In this document: one piece after another, positions 24,801-39,493 of the stretch
How the letters are laid out: each line of letters starts with the position of its first letter
How positions within the stretch are numbered: the stretch's first letter is position 1
NCBI GenBank assembly: GCA_963576735.1
Contig: OY755184.1
Span: forward strand, 2,542,001 to 2,606,000
DNA length: 64,000 nucleotides
Direction of reading: 5' to 3'
From: Bedellia somnulentella
Taxonomy: Eukaryota > Arthropoda > Insecta > Lepidoptera > Bedelliidae
Notes under the pieces: generated by a model
Seen by the model: the letters and a program-made list of their open reading frames with translations, nothing else
Databases searched by the model: none
What the model was told of the DNA's origin: nothing
Program-made: the position numbers and the translations under genes

Positions 24801-27800
24801 CCCAATCAAATTGAAAAATTCTTTTTGTGTTGAATAGTCCATTTATTGAGGAAGGTTTTAGGCTATATATCATCACGCTGCGACCAACAGGAGCAAACTA
24901 TCAGCGAATAATGTTGCAAAAACGGGGATAATTATTCATACTAAGTTTCCCGTTGTGTGCGCTGCGTAAACGGTTTAAGTTACCCAAAAATGTATTAAAG
25001 AATTATTTCTCTTTAAATGGTCTAAAAAAATGCCCGCTGCAGTATATGTCTAACTTTTAAGTTTCACTTACTATAACCATTTTTATGGTAAATAAATTTG
25101 GTCGAATTTAATGCATAATTGCCATAATGTTTTATCAACATAATATTAATCTTTATCCAAATAAATATGTTGTTGGTTGAGAGTATTTAATTGAGAACAA
25201 AATTGTCCTTAACATTACTTAATTTAAATAAACATCTTAGAAGATAATACAATTTTTAAATTGCTCCGTAACAAAATTTACACGCGTGCATGAAGCGCAA
25301 GACAAGACGCTGCGCTGGCCGGCGAGCGAGGTCACCTGCGCGAGAAGCTTATGTTTAAGCCTTATCTTATTAATATTATAAATGTGAAAGTTTAGATGTT
25401 TGTGTGTTTGTAGCTAAATGAAGACTAATTCACAGAACGTATTTAAAATAAAATTTACAGGAAGCCAGATAATGGTCCCAATTAACACAATAGGACACTT
25501 TTTATCCCAGAAAAATTAAGAGATCAATAAATTTTCTTAAAAAAATGTTAAACAGACTAAGAATCAATGCTCAGCCGAAACTACTATACTTATAAACTTA
25601 AAATTTATAAAGTGAAAAAATTGTGAGGACACTATGAAAAACACCTTTTTTCTCATCGCATGACAGAGACCCTCAATAGGTCAGTTAAATATTTCGGTTT
25701 GACGACGTGAAAGTCTACAATTTTGACAGTACGAAGTCTGTGGGGTCAGCTAGTGAGTAATATAAAATAAGACATAATTATTAGAATGATGTAAAATCCC
25801 TTCATACCTGTAGATCAAAAATCTACAATAATTGAGAAAAACTGTTGGACGTAGCTGATTTTGAAGCTAAGCTGCGGACGGAACCATTTTTGATTCTCAC
25901 TTCATAGGACATAACCAAGTTTGATTCTAATCTGAATCACAGGGGTAGATTTAGTGAACAATCAATCCACTTGCAGTCATCTTGCAGGGACTTCAAATAA
26001 TAGAATTGGTATTTTTAGAATCGTTGCTTAAGTCAATATTGATAAGTGAAACAAAAAAACATCATTTTTTATCAACATAATTTTCCAACATTCCATAAAC
26101 ATGCTTTGTTTGCCTTCCAATTTTGTGGCTTTGCAGTCCGTTTCCGTGCCTGGTTTTTATTCACAGGTAAGGGAAACACATCCATTTCGCTTTTTTTGTA
26201 GCAATTTAACATGAAAACACAGAATTTCTGTATTAATTTATAATAAAACTAAACAGTAAACTACAGCGTACTTGGATTGACGGCCATACTGTTTTGATGA
26301 AAATGAAGCTCTCTCATTGGTTGCCGAAAATCTAACCAGCTTTGATTCTAAACCTTGCGGACGTAGCTAAATTTGATGGCAACTTAAATTTTTGTAATGA
26401 AATAACTCTGGACAGAGCCAAATCTGATACGAAACTGTTTTTGTATTCAAATCTTAGGCTATAAATAAAAATGTTGCCATCATCAAGTCAATTTCAATAA
26501 CATGTGGACATAGCTAGTTTTGATACTATACCCCTGATATAATACACATAATTTAAATAACGTCTAAGACTAAGAAATAATCAATCATGTTCATCACATA
26601 AATGGTTCCCTCAGCGCAATTCAAACCCCGACGCCCAGAAACTTGTTACCCATATACATATATTATAATTATCAGGTCTTTTCTTCTATGTGACTTTTTG
26701 CAGTTTTGAATTTGCGTTACTAGAAGTTTTCATTTTCTTTTTATATAATCGAAGGGATCTCAAGTAAAACGGCGGCGGGCTGGCAAGCAAAACTAATAAA
26801 ATACTAAGCGATATATTTAAACTGTTTATACAAGAAATTACGCAGTTTTCGTTAATTATTTTGACTTATATCGTAAGTCAAAACAAAACATTATTGTTTA
26901 TCATCATAGCAGCAGTTTGGGGGACATTCGATATTTACTATAAGTTCGTTGATAAGAAGGTATGAGAGTTCAAATCAGAAGTCAATTTATGATTTGCAGA
27001 AGTCATCAAAAAAAATTAGGAAGATAAAGCCTTGGCATCTTTTAATTTAAGCATGATTTACAAAATCTCAAGATAAATAAATAATATTTCTACAGAAGAA
27101 TGTGCACAGAATGGTAGGCATCTGAAGCATATATGAAAATATTGGTAAAAATTGAGATGAAGTTTCAGAGGTTTCCCGGGATAATGCACTATATAGTGAT
27201 CGATTCTCTGTCTAGATAACAACTAATGGCGTAAGTATATGTAAAATTGTTATATCGCCACAAACACAACCCCTCCTTTTCCCACAAGGCATTAACATCC
27301 AAGACCCTCAAGTCGCGCTGCTTTGAAAGCATTAACAAGGAGTCAATTAACCGAATATAACTCAATCAATTGACAACAATTCCACTCAATTGCCAGCCAG
27401 CCATGTCTCGCTGCCAGATTCACCTCATCATTCATCATCACGTGATGATCGCGACGGCCAATCATGCTTTGAATGCCCTTCGTTTGTAGAAATCTTGTTA
27501 TTTTTGTTGCTTCAGCTGGCGTTTACAGTTGTTTGTATTCTCGTTTGCTTGTTTGTTTGTTTTGCTTCCCTTTGTTGTTGATGCTATTTGGATTTCATAG
27601 CGTTAATTTATGTGTTGAACTGTTATTTGATTACCTTTTTTTATTTATAATTTTTAGGGTTCCGTACGTCTGAATACAAAAACGGAACCCTTATAGGATC
27701 ACTCGTGTGTCTGTCCGTCCGTCGCTTACAGTCAATTATCTCCGAATCCATTATACCGATTAAGTTGAAATTTGGTACACATATCAATGCCTGTGACCCA

Positions 27801-30800
27801 AAAACAGAGGTGTGACGTGAGCAGATGAAATCTGTATATGGGGGGTCATTTTTGGAGGGGAAGGGGAAAATTAAAAATAAAACTTCTGAAAACTGCATCG
27901 TGTGGCACACAAATGAAAGGTCTTGTTGAGAAGATCTTAAATATATATTTTTTGTAAGTTTAAAATAAATAGTTTCCAAGTTATTCAAGAAAATAGACGA
28001 AAATTGACCATTCCCCCCCTTATCTCCGAAACTACTGAACCTAAAATTTGGAAACAAATACAGAAATTAGTTTTCTCCTTATAGATTATAGGAAAACCTA
28101 TAAGAAGTCCATGATATTAAAGTAACATCGTACGGAACCCTCTTCACGCGAGTTCAACTCGCACTTGTCCCCTTTTTTTTCAACATTAACTTTTATGAAC
28201 TACAATACATATAACCCGAATCGATAAATTACCCTCAAGAAAGGATGATTTAGTAGTATTGTATCTAAACAGGTCATGCAAAAGGTTCCAGCGATATTCT
28301 CTTCTCCATTTTAAACCCATTCGTCGAACCTAAGAGCATAGCAGTTTCAATATTAGTCATCAGAACCTAAATAATTGAGGGATAGTAATCAACTAAGTGA
28401 AGAGCGTATTAAAATGACAAGCATTCCATCACTTAGCACGCCAATAATGGACAATTGGCGTCCAATTAGCTGCATGTGAATAGATAATTATAATGCTATC
28501 TATAGTGTTGAGATAAACCTATATAACGCAGATACGTACGAACATACAAACATACCTACACACACCATATATTAAATACCTATAGACTTGGAAGAGTGAC
28601 TAGTTTTTCTACACATCACGTGGCCCCTCGGGGAATAACAGCGGCTAATTCTATCTCTAATGACTTATATATAATTCAGTGAATCATAGTTAAAACAACT
28701 ATGATGCCAATTTAATTGTGTTAATTATGTCATTATTCAGCAGTGTAGTAACAGCTTAGAATAGGCCATTTCCCCGCGGGTATCGTAAAAGGAAACTTAA
28801 GGATTATTATTTTTTCAGCGATGGCTGGGTGATGTGGTTGGATACCTATCACAAACAATAATTTTTAAATCTTATCCTCATTCGACTTTCTTAAGTGACT
28901 GACTACCCTTTTAGTGGGGTTTATAGACGTGATTTTTAAGTATGTATGTATCGAGAATTCCATAGAAACCTACAACCTATTATTACCTACCGACACAGAC
29001 CTACTTTCATAAAAAACACCAATCGATAGGCCAAGAAATCGTGTCGTCCGTAATGCAATGGTTTGCGGGAAAGCCAATGTACGGCCCCGCTAGGCGGGAG
29101 AGTGTCGCGCGTAAAAACGTGCGCGCCCATGTATGCCACACGGCCACCGGGTTACCGCGGTGAGACAAGAATGTGCCTGCACTTAGATGGGATTGTGCTC
29201 TTTTACACCGAGTCGATGGACTACTTTGGGATAACATCTATGTTATCGACCGACTTACAACGTATGTGAGGGAAGCAAGAGAGAATTGTTCGGATCAAAG
29301 TGGCGATCGATCTCTGCCTACCCCTAGGGGAACAATAGGCGTGAGTAGTTAAGTATTGTGTTGACAACAGTCATCGATTCGTGTCCAAATATGTGAAAAG
29401 ATTGATTGATGTTTGTGATGTGAAGCACGAAACGTTTGCCGAGATCTTAGGAAACGAAGATCAGTTTATTATAATTACAGGAACTAATGCAGCATTTATA
29501 TCATCGAGCTGTCAGGTTAGAATAGCACTACCCCGTTTCTTGCCGTGGGTGAGAGGCGACTCAGGTTATTGGGGCTTTTTTTGGGCGATGCGGTTGGAGA
29601 CCCATCTCTAACAACCTTTATTTTACCATCTTTTCTTCATTTAACCTCTAAAATGGCTGAGGACTTTGTAATTCCTTAGCGCTGGCTACCAATTCTAGAG
29701 AATTATAGCCATGAGTATATGTGATTTGGATGTGATGATAGTATATCATCGCGTAGTAAAACACAAACGTAAATAATCCATTAACGTATGCTCGAAAGAA
29801 ACTATAATATTCGAAACCTTATTTTGCTTAGGTTTACCAGGGTCGTACCTGGTAGGTCGCGATCGATAGTCTCTGCCCACCACAACGGGGACTGATGACA
29901 TGAGTATATGTATCATTTACAGTAACGATAATGAAATGACTTTAATGAACATTGCCACTGCAAATGTTTTTTTTTTTTGTTTACCGGAGGGGAAATCCTC
30001 ATGGATCCCCTCTCTCGAGCGACGGGGGTATGTCGCACTTTTACCGACTAAAACCCCTCCGGCTCGGTGCTGCTGGCCCTGCGGCCTATGCGGCGTCACC
30101 TTGATGTGTTGTGCCGGGCGGCTGAAGGCCGCCCTGGCGGTGAAAAGGAGTGTACCTAAGCTAAGTCGGATAGGGAGCTAAGTCGGATAGGGGTAACTGC
30201 AAATGTAGTCGCGTATCACATTTATATTGCAATATTGCTACTTGTCTGATTGCATGGCGTATGCAGCGGTTTGGTGACCTTGACCGGCTGCCGCGCTGGC
30301 GCCATCTCGCGATCAAGAGGTGAACGTGCGTCAGGCCCTTCAGAGTTGTGCTAATTAAAATATTATTGGACTTAGCGTAGTATTTTAATAGAATATCAAG
30401 TGTTTTCAGTATTTTCATTGTATTTCACCAACAATACATCAGCATCGGTATAGTTGTAGCTAGATTAAAATGATAGTAGTAGTTTGAACGAGCGTGAATA
30501 TTAATTACATAACATAAACGTTCACGCCGAATATCCCCGAAGGGGTTGGCAGAGGTACTAATACTTCTGAACATCACGTGACTTTGTCACCTGATGTTCA
30601 GAGTACCCACGTTTTGCATGGACAGTGTACTCACGCGATAGGGGCAGGCCTATCGCCATTTTGTACGAATACACTGTCACATGACTAAGTACAACTCAGA
30701 CATGTGGATTTCCTCGCGATGTTTTCCCTCACCGTTAACAACCATGATAAATTAACCACACATATGTCTTTCACAAAAGACAAATTGGTGTAGGCCCGAC

Positions 30801-33800
30801 CCAGGATTTGAACACTAGTCGTTTGCACGATAACCGAGTGTTCTACCCACTGGGCTATCACGGTTGCTATTGAATATTAATTGTTTCTAAATAAAACTAT
30901 GATTACTTGGAGCAAGGTTACTAGATACATATACAAAAATATCTAGAGCAGATACTTCCATTGACCATGACCATCTTATCGCCGAATATTATCTAGATGT
31001 GACCGAGAAAACTTAATTAATCCCCCAAATGTTACAGTTAAGGGTAAAGTAGAACTTGTGTTTTTGCATAGCACGTAGACATTTGCTTTGTAGTGTCGGT
31101 TTAGATTGCTGTGTAGTGTCGGCTTAGAATATCACTACCCCATTTCTTCCAGTGGGTGAACGTAAGAGGCGACTTACGGTATTGGGGCTTTTAAGGGTTT
31201 TTTGGGCAATGCGGTTGGAGACCCATCACCAACAACCTTTATTTCACCATCTCTTCCCCATGCAACTTCCAAAGGTGGCTAAGGATTTTTTTTATTCCCT
31301 AGCTCTGGCTACCGCTTCAAGGGAATTATAGCCGTGAGTATATGTTTGTATGTACGTAGTCATTTATTTATATTATTTACATTGATAAATTACTATGATT
31401 CGCGATGTGCGATCAGCAGAGGCCTTTCCAAATCCCTATTGGGAATAAAACCTGAGTAAATATATGTGTATTTGAACGGTTGGAAAACCACGTAAGAATA
31501 TTGCTAATACATTTACCCCCACCACAATAACCCAACAGAACTAGATAAGTCTCCTCACATAACTAAACTGACATCAACCTGTCAAAATACCATCGTAATA
31601 AATGCCACTCAAACATCCATGTATACGTATACGAACCGCCATACTGTTTAGCATTCGAGACAATTCCCGCAGTTTCCTTATAGGTCTGTCAATGAATTAT
31701 TTACGTTCAAATATAAGATTGTATTCTGCACCCGCCGCTGACGGCCTTGAGGCTTAGTTTATGAGCTGACAACGGACCAGCTCTTCCTTCTTCGAACCTC
31801 GTAAGCATTGAGCATATCTACTATAAAGAAAACCCTACATGAAAATGCTACATGAGGCTTAACATAAGTAGGAATGATTTTCCATCTAAGCCTGTATGGT
31901 TGTAATTGCGATTAATGGAGCTATGTTGATTTTAATACTCCGTCAATTTAAGCATTCCAACAAATGGAAGACAGAAGTTCAAATAAATTATTTTTGCTAT
32001 TCTAACGTAAATCCTTTATCTGCCTCGTAAGACCCGCATACACCCCTCGTACCCAAGAGATGCGCTTTCTTATGTCTTTTCTAGACGGCGACTATTTGAA
32101 ATAGAATCAACCATTACAAATAGACAATTCAGCAACCAAGTGGAGATAAAGCTGATCAAGCATTGCTCCACTATAATAACCTACACGTAACCTCTCAGTC
32201 CACAATATTTACTCAAAAATTGTTAAACTATAGCAAAATTGTATTGTCCTGTCTATCATCACATGTATTGATGTGATTGACCTAACCACAGTATGATAAA
32301 TGTTAGGACCGCCACCGTCCGAGGTCGCGGTGTCATCGTGTGACGCAGCTAGTAACGCCATTATCACTCCGCTATTTTTATGCACACCTCGTGCTCACCG
32401 AAACCTGGCACGAGCGTGTGTTGTGGAGATTGGAATCTCGATTGATTGATACCTTTGTTAAGATGTAACATGGAGACAATTGTACATGTTTATTTGTGAC
32501 ATAGTTACAACTTAGTAGCTCGTGGGTGCTGTGTAGTGTGCTCAGAAGAATTAGAGTTTTGTGGATTTTAAGTGATAGTTTGACGATGTGGTTGGATATA
32601 CCCATACCATCCCTTTCCTCCACTCATGTTCGCTCTTAATTTGTAAAAGTGGGTAAATATTGTGAATCTAGCTACACCGGATTTAGAATATAAATGCGCA
32701 ATTCGTTCCTATTGGGGTAGGCAGAGACTACCGATCGCCACTTTGTACGATTCCGGTGAACCTTTTCGAGCTAGATGCGCCTGCATTTTTACAAAACAAA
32801 GGTCTAAGTCCGATTCTGAATTTTATAAACCCATGCCTCTTAAAATCTGAATCAGTTATTAACACATGTCCCAAAACTCAACCTTAATCTTGAATCAGAA
32901 AGTTGGCATTGTACCTACTCTGAGAAATTCTCAAACGATTCACAATGTTTGACGCACAATGTAAAATATTTGATGTTAAAATATCAATATTTAAGCAATA
33001 AGTTCTACGTACGTTAGTGTGGTACGTCATTGCAATCACGGAAAAATTATCAATAACATTGTTAACTTTTTCATAAATTCCAAAATGTCAAATTAAATCT
33101 AATTATAGTGTTTGAAGGTGTTTTTATCGTCAACTTTGTCCACATTTCATGTTCAGTTCGATTAATATCGAGATTTGAAAGCGGATACGAAGTATTATGA
33201 ATGAATAAAAGAGCTTGTATGAAAAGATTTATGTATGTCAAAGAAGCAGGAGAGGTTTGCCAGGATCGCATAAAGTGGCGAACATTGTCTCTTCCCCAAT
33301 GGGAAGTAATGATGTGTGTGGATATACAATGTTAAGATGCAGTCGAGGTTAAAATCCGGTAGGTTAAATTGCGAAGAATAAAACTGAGAAGGCTTGCCAG
33401 AATCACATATACATGAGCAAAGGCCAATACTTAGTTTAAGCCCTTCCATGGAAGTTCATGACGTGTGTACAAGGAAGTAGTTACTGAAAGTTTGACGTTA
33501 TATGGTAAAGCGACTAATATTGTTCTGGTTGCAACAAAACATACGTAACATAATGTACACAAGAGAAACTTGGTCTTTATCAAGCGTTCACATTCACACT
33601 GGAGTAGCGTGATGAGTAATAGTCAACATGATCAGGAAAATTAGTGGTTGTCGGCTTAGAATAGGCCTAATATATTATTAACTAATGATATTGTATTATC
33701 TAATATTCCACTGGTGTCGTAGGTGTTTTTGGGCGTTGTTTCTGAAGGCTTATCACCACCATCTTTTGTGAAGTGAAATCTAAAGTGAACGTAAAATTTC

Positions 33801-36800
33801 TTCTTTTTTTGGGATAATTTGTAAAAAAAAATACATTGTATAAAGAATACGAGAAAATTATAATATTTATCGTTTTAATTACGTATGTGATGAAAATACG
33901 TACGAATGACAATATTGGCTTATTTACTATGCATATTGGTTTATTCAGCAGTCTTAGTCAAATAAAAGTCGTAATGAATCCTACTGGGCGTGGAAGTGAC
34001 ACGAGTGTTTATAGTTTTCATTTTATCATATTATTCAATACAATTCTGAATTCTGCTCGCCTTCTGAATTCCAATATTTTTGGAGTCTTGCAGAGCATCA
34101 ACATTATCAGCCTATAGACGTCCACTGGTGGACATTGGCCTCCTCCAAAGATCTCCACAAAGACCGGTCCTGTGCTGCCCTCATCCATCGGCTTCCCGCA
34201 ACCTTTACCAAGTCGTCGGGCCACCTTGGAGATAATTTGTTGTTAACATAAGTTTCACTGTTATGCTCAGCTTCCCTAAATTACAAAATTACTCGTACAT
34301 TATTCAAGAATGGCAACGTTCGTAAACCTGTATTAAATGTTCCAAAAACATTAGACGGAAGCGTATTAATGGCCAAATTGTGTTATTGCGATGCCAACGT
34401 TATAAATGCAACACTGAACTCGTGTTCTTGTAAACAATCTACAAATGCATCCACATCACAGTAAATCATCGTTTTGTGTCTTGAATAATGGTTGATTTTA
34501 TTCCAGCTGTAATAAACTGTTTCTGATAAATTTCACTTTGCTGCTCACTGCTGCTTTGATAGTGTGTTTCATGACAGTTTATTTTAAAGGGGCTATAAGC
34601 GGGCACTAAGGAGTCGAGCCAATCTTGAATAGAATGATTGGGTCAAAGTATACCAAACTGGCCTAGTTCAGATTGATATCCAATAATTATTTCTATCGTT
34701 AAGTACCCTCCGAAGCACAAACCATTCACGATAATATTGAAAATGCGATATAGTATCCAATTAAAACCGATGTTAACAGTGTGATAAATGAACTAAACAA
34801 ATAATTCAAGTACATAATATATAGAACAGATTACGTAATCACACTCGTGTATTTACTAATACTTCTCCAATAAGCTGTACACTATGGAGAAATACTGGAA
34901 CAATATTAAAATTATTCTGAGTAAAACACCGCAACACAGCTAGAAAGGATTATCTGAGCTAAAATTCTTATCAATTTGATACTAGAAACTATTTATAGTA
35001 CATGAGCATATTTTCCGCTTCCGAAGTTAAGCTATTCGTATTATGAAATAACACATCCTTTCACAACCAAACTACAATTTCAATGCTATTATATCTAGCA
35101 AAAACATTTTCAACTCTCATCAAATGCAACATACATACATATACACAGTCTTAAAATTAGAAACTCCTCTGGCACTTTTGGAAGTTGAGTGGAGAAAAGG
35201 AGGCGGAATAAAGAATGGTCTGTGATAGATATTCAGCCAAATCGTCATTTGCCAGTGCTATTCTAAGACACTACACTTACATTACTAAAACCGGACCATT
35301 CAAAGATTGCAACACAGATAGTCAAGAATACAATGTAAACAGTTCATATGAAACAGCTAATGACACCGACTCGCAACAAGGGTACAAACAAACCGTCTAT
35401 AAATAGACGAACAAAACAACCGGAATGTAGAACAAAAGTGCATTTGCGGTATTACTAAGTTGCGAGTGAAGGCGATCTACATTGCCGAGCCGATTCGTGA
35501 ATAACAAGCCTTACCTTGAACAAAACATGACTGGGATAAGAGTGCTACACGCCGCAGTTGCATTGACGTCGCCTGTTTTGAATGCACAGACTGTAAGAAC
35601 AGAAGTTCTATGGTAATAGATAGAACTTTGAAGAGAAAAGATGAAAAGAAAGACGTTTAGTCGCCTTTTCCGGCACAAGAATGAGTATTACAAACTAAAA
35701 TGTAAACAAAATCGGGTCAGTTTTAAGACCTTGTAGAATATAATGAAAATTTCTAGTTTACTTATTGACGTTGCCGGTAAAAAACTTATCACTAATTAGT
35801 GTGGCGTTTCTCACTAGTATATCTAACTGATTATCTCGTTTCATCAGTCAACTTTATTCAACAATTCACATTTATTCATCTTTACATAAAAAAAACCTGC
35901 CAAATGTACGTTTATATAAAACTATGTTTTTGAAAATACTGCATTTGTGCATGTGTAATAAAGACAAATAATAGACTTTTATTCGAGTAAAGACTTTTTA
36001 TATTTTAGTCCAATTTGAATATCTACTGTATGTGATTGGTGCGACTTTCTCAATAGATGGTTTCACCATGTTACATTCTGCTAGTTACAGCATATTACAT
36101 ACATACATATACTCACGGCTATAAATCCCTAGAAGGGGTAGCCAGAGCCAAGGAATAAGAAATTTCTGAGCCACTTTTGAAAAATTGTGTGGAGAAAAGA
36201 TGGTAAAAAAAGGTTGTTGGTGATGGGTCTCCAACCGCATCGCCCAAAAATCCCTTAAAAGCCCCCAATACCGTTAGTCGCCTCTTACGTACACCCACCG
36301 GAAGAAATGGGGTAGTGCTATTCTAAGCCGGCACTACACAGCATATTAAGACAATAAAATATAGCCTTTTTTATTTGTGCACATTTATATGTTATATTAG
36401 GCAAGTTTCTAAGTTGCTTAAGCTTAAAATCACACCTTGCTACACCAGCATAGCTAGTACGAGCGACCTTTTAAATAAATAACGCGTGGTATAAAACAGC
36501 CATCTCTTTCGCGCTAAGATAGTATCGTATTCTGCCATATCATTCTAACAGATATCGTGACTATAAAATAGCGCTCGTACTATTAAAACCTCTTGGGTAG
36601 GTATGGCGAAGGTGAACAGGCTATGCGAACAGCAATATCGTCATTATAGATAATTCTAGTTAGCTTATATCAAATAATTACTCGTACAATACAAATATAT
36701 TATGTCCAACTGACTTCGGATGTTCGGGTTTTTTCTGTAATAATTTAAGGATTCGTTAAGCAACTCATCACTAATTATTAAATAATTTACAACCTACCAT

Positions 36801-39455
36801 CTTGTCGATAGCTAAAAGTGTGTAATGATTTGTTAATTTTGGCTACCTCGCCATGATTTAAGCCGTGTGTATTTTTTATGTAAGTTTGTAGTTATATTAT
36901 GCTGCAACGGAAAGGAGGGCAAGGCAAGAGTTCAATTATTCAAATGGAGATAACGAAATACTTGTTTTTCAAATCAAGGAAGGAAACTTAAACATCATTT
37001 GGTGTAATTAAAGAATAAATAATTCATCAGCCACTTTTGAACGTTGAGAAGGGAAAATAATGTAGTATAATAGATGGTTGGTGCTGTGTAGTGTCGGCTT
37101 AGAATAGCACTACCCCATTTCTTCCAGTGGCTGTACGTAAGGGGCGACTAACGGTATTGGGGCTATTAAGGGATTTTTGGGCGATGCGGTTGGAGACCCA
37201 TCACCAACAACCTTTAATTTTACCATCTTTTCCCCACTCTACTTTCAAAAAGTGGCCGAGGAACTTCTAGTTCCTCAGCTCTGGCTACCCCTTGTAGGGA
37301 TTTACAGCCGTGAGTATGTGTATGTATGTATGTAAAGGATGGTTGGTGATGGGTTTTTCACCTATCAATCATTTCAAAACTTAGGATAACAAGGAGAAGA
37401 TACACAACAAGATGATGCAATATCTCAATACTAAACTTTCGTTTTTATTTAAATTTAAATTTTACCGCTTATCGTGCAGACGATGAGGGTTCAAAACCCG
37501 GATCGGGCCTACACCAATTTGTCTTTTCTAAAGTTATCAGCGCGGTTAATTTATCATGGTTGTTAACGCTGAGGGAAAACATCGTGAAAAAACCCACATG
37601 GCTAAGTTGTGCTTTGTCATGTGAAAGTGATTTCGTACAAAACTGCGATCTGCCTGCCTCACACCACCTTTGTACACTGTCCAAGCAAAACGTGGGTGCT
37701 CTGAACACAAGTGACAATGTCACGTGATGTTCAGAAGTATTAGTACCTTTGCCAAACCCCCCGGGGATATGCGACATGAACGTTTGAGTTTGAGAGTATT
37801 ATAAACAACAATATGGACATTAGAAAATAACTGAACAATAGTATAATGATTACACCATTCGCTCCGTATCACTGCATGACAGATAGACCACTTAATATAT
37901 TTATGTTATCATCACACGACACACAATATTCAAACACTGCCAGTAAAAGCCATGAATTAATAGAGCAATTAATATTGCTTCACACGAGTGCCTAGTATTT
38001 TACAGCGATATTTTTTATTACTATGTTATAAAAAAATATCGCTAATTATAAATTTAGAAACTGTGAAAGGATTAGCTAAACTGCGCTTTGAAAAGAGGTA
38101 AATATGATAAAGTAGAGAACTAGGTGGGCATGAATGCTTCGCGATGCCAAATTTGAGTTAAATTTTGTTTACAATGGTTTCGAATACAATTAATGGTAAC
38201 ATTTTCTCTCCGTCACGATCAGTGGGGCAAGCACAAGCACTATTTTATCGACACGATAACGGTTAGAATGAGATGGCAGTATACGATACTAAGTAAGTGT
38301 GTAAGAGATGGCTGCTTTATCGCACGCGATAACTAGTTTAAACACCGCTCGTGCTTGCCCTTCTGGTACTTGATGCTAATGATCATCATGCAAAGTTTGG
38401 TAGAGATTGGTCCAGCCGTTTAGGATGAGTGATCTTACAAGCGAAGGCGGGGTAAAGGGAGCTTAGCTCCAATAACACTTACCCATTTCTACCTGCGGGT
38501 GTAGCGTGTTTGGGGTTGTTTAAGTGATCGTTGGGCGAAGTGGCCATCCACATGAGTCAGGAAAAGATTGTTAAATTAAACATGATTGGTGAATGGGGGG
38601 CCCAGCCACATCGCCCAATAATCTCTTAAAAAAGCCCAATACCCTTGTTCACCTAGCACTTAGCAAGATGAGTATATGAGATTATTGTATATTTTATGCC
38701 CAAACTACACAGTTAAAGAAATCTAAAACGGAAGAGCTGACGTTAACTCGTAACTCGTATGTTATGTTATGGTACAAAAGCAATTCCCTCTTATTAATTA
38801 TTACGTATTGAGTTAATCAAGATTACGACAGCATTTATCTTGGGTTGGTTTATAGCGGCTGTATATATGTAGAAAATATCATACCATTTAGGTATTACAC
38901 GCGAGTGTGTGCTATTACTTTTTAGTACTGAATATTCAATGCGTAACTAAATAAAAGATACAATTTCGTTTTGAGCATATGAGTATTTATGTCTCAGTTG
39001 AATGCAGTGCAGGTTCGTTTCTCTTATGGTTATAGAAAGATGGAAAATTTGTATTATATTCAGTGTTCAGTATTATAATTGCCTTTCAAACGTATTCATC
39101 TTCGTACAAAATCGTCTGCAAATGCAGATTTTTTTCATAACGTTGTGCACAAATGACTCATTTTGTGCCTGGTAGTGTAGACCTTATTTTGCTAAAAAAA
39201 ACAGGAAACAAGACAGAGCTTTATTTATTTGGAACCAAACAAAACAATTTAACTAAATGTAACTCTGCAAATGATTGCACTTTTGTTTTGAATTTCAGCA
39301 AAAACTAAACGCATTGTTCGATCATAATCGAAAACATCTATACTTATAATAAATCTGTAGAGAGGTCAATTCTGTACATGAAATATATTTTCAAAATAAC
39401 CATCAGGTGGTGATTAGGGATCGATACTGATGCCAAAAATGCAATCAGTAAAATT

Positions 39456-39493
<38 letters not shown>

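Larger units (their letters stand above)
16310..25753 (+). mobile_element. Helitron (lepidopteran type), interrupted by a DNA transposon
   Basis: Starts TCTATACTAATATTATAAAG after an A and ends gggtcagCTAG before a T, the Helitron signature (TC...CTRR inserted between A and T). The 3' arm is a known-looking repeat: caaattgaaaaattc, then ggctatatatcatcacgctg, then tacgaagtctgtggggtcag. A second copy of that end is at 63645-63784. No Rep/helicase ORF is present, so it is non-autonomous. A further Helitron-like start (taatattataaatgtgaaag) lies at about 25370, suggesting another layer. Confidence 0.75.

Noticed and set aside
27390..27673. Plus-strand ORFs of 63 and 66 codons
   Set aside because: Low-complexity Phe/Leu/Val translations in T-rich DNA, with no family resemblance.
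27641..28057. 138-codon minus-strand ORF
   Set aside because: It lies inside a dispersed non-coding repeat with GGTTCCGTAC ends. The frame has no recognised domain.
39459..39493. (TGTC)n tract as a CRISPR-like or regulatory array
   Set aside because: It is a simple tetranucleotide microsatellite inside a Helitron-type repeat. There are no spacers.
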